A stretch of DNA of 14,606 nucleotides from Flavihumibacter sp. UBA7668 (GTDB taxonomy: Bacteria > Bacteroidota > Bacteroidia > Chitinophagales > Chitinophagaceae), in contig NZ_DLHM01000002.1 in assembly GCF_002483205.1 (NCBI RefSeq), positions 448,191 through 462,796 on the forward strand, in the 5' to 3' direction. Under the pieces are notes generated by a model. That model saw only the letters and a program-made list of their open reading frames with translations, had not been told where the DNA came from and did not search any database. Each line of letters starts with the position of its first letter. Position 1 is the first letter of the stretch. A program made the position numbers and the translations under genes. Shown piece by piece: positions 14,112 through 14,606 of this stretch.

Positions 14112-14606
14112 TTAATATTTGATAATTGTCTCCCCGTCTGCGAGGTAAGCAGCATCCCTGGCTATCCATTCTCCTTTTTGCAGTCCTTGCAGTATTTCGA
14201 CGCGTTCGTTATCCCGGTGACCGATCCGTACCACCCTTGACTGGAAGATGTTGCTTCCGTCCTTTGTGACACCGGCCCGCACCCACACAATGGCTACCTT
14301 TCCAAGATAATAGACACTGCCTGCCGGAACCGTAAGGGAACTGGCAGTTACGGATGCCGTGGCTGTGATCAGGGAATTTTGTTTAAGTATCCCCGAGGTA
14401 TTGGGTAAATACACCCTTGCCTGGCTGAATTTTTGCCCGCCCTGATACACCAGCTCCAGGAATTGAACATTGGTTGTAAAGCTCTTTTCCGGCATCAGTT
14501 CGCTGGTAATGGACAGCGGTTGGCCTTTGCGGATATATTTTTCATTCTCTTTGGTAAATGCCACTATGCCCCATGCTTCCCTGAAATCATTGATCCAAAA
14601 AAGGGT
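14112..14606 (-). CDS. RND efflux periplasmic adaptor, C-terminal part (5' end beyond window)
   Basis: The minus-strand frame is open from the window edge through 165 codons to the TAA at 14112-14114, so the N-terminal half lies outside. The visible part begins TLFWINDFREAWGIVAFTKENE and resembles the beta-barrel and membrane-proximal domains of CusB-like adaptors: IRKGQPLSITSELMPEKSF, SLTVPAGSVYYLGKVAIVWV, RVVRIGHRDNERVEILQGL, KGEWIARDAAYLADGE. The GTG at 14564 is internal (a valine codon), not a start. It lies 10 nt upstream of a second adaptor gene, so the two are cotranscribed. Tandem adaptors are seen in heavy-metal RND operons, where they may form mixed rings; that they are partners here is an inference. 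Confidence 0.82.
   Translation of the reverse strand, partial: TLFWINDFREAWGIVAFTKENEKYIRKGQPLSITSELMPEKSFTTNVQFLELVYQGGQKFSQARVYLPNTSGILKQNSLITATASVTASSLTVPAGSVYYLGKVAIVWVRAGVTKDGSNIFQSRVVRIGHRDNERVEILQGLQKGEWIARDAAYLADGETIIKY

Noticed and set aside
14562..14564. GTG as the start of the upstream adaptor
   Set aside because: The frame continues open upstream to the window edge with adaptor-like sequence (TLFWINDFREAWGIV), so the codon is internal.

Overview
The window looks like a chromosomal stretch from a member of the Bacteroidota, probably the Chitinophaga/Pedobacter-like lineages. Supporting signs are a TonB-dependent receptor barrel, a small regulator joining a metal-binding HMA domain to an AraC helix-turn-helix, RND adaptors of the CusB type (the complete one a lipoprotein), weak Shine-Dalgarno sequences, and one TAnnTTTG-type -7 promoter element. 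The genus is inferred from protein style only. Every convincing gene is on the minus strand, so transcription runs from position 14606 towards position 1. I see no rRNA, tRNA, CRISPR array, insertion sequence or convincing intrinsic terminator. No gene-free stretch exceeds 300 bases.

Layout in the direction of transcription: (i) 14606-12971, the end of one RND periplasmic adaptor followed 10 nt later by a second, complete CusB-like lipoprotein adaptor, probably the tail of a metal-efflux operon. (ii) 12815-10116, a type II (calcium-pump-like) P-type ATPase. (iii) 10054-4550, a compact set with short gaps: an ATP-cone/Mrr-like nuclease, a beta-CASP metallo-beta-lactamase RNase-like protein, an archaeal-type AMP (NMP) phosphorylase homologue, a classical short-chain dehydrogenase (SDR), and a PRPP-synthetase homologue. 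(iv) 4496-3933, the HMA-AraC regulator, with a possible promoter of its own. (v) 3695-2439, a nuclease-like protein with a probable helix-hairpin-helix and a PD-(D/E)XK-type C-terminus. (vi) 2168-1, one open frame that begins as an SDR and continues without a stop as a TonB-dependent receptor beta-barrel lacking its signal peptide and plug.

Two things stand out. The SDR-receptor frame looks like a chimera: an SDR cut off after its catalytic residues, joined in frame to a receptor cut off before its barrel. It could be a recombination product, a deletion remnant or an assembly error. The set at 4550-10054 puts an RNase-like enzyme, an NMP phosphorylase (expected to release base and ribose-1,5-bisphosphate) and a PRPP-synthetase homologue side by side, with a nuclease carrying a nucleotide-sensing ATP cone. 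Together they suggest an RNA/nucleotide salvage or stress module. No form III RuBisCO or ribose-1,5-bisphosphate isomerase, the archaeal partners of AMP phosphorylase, is present in the window.
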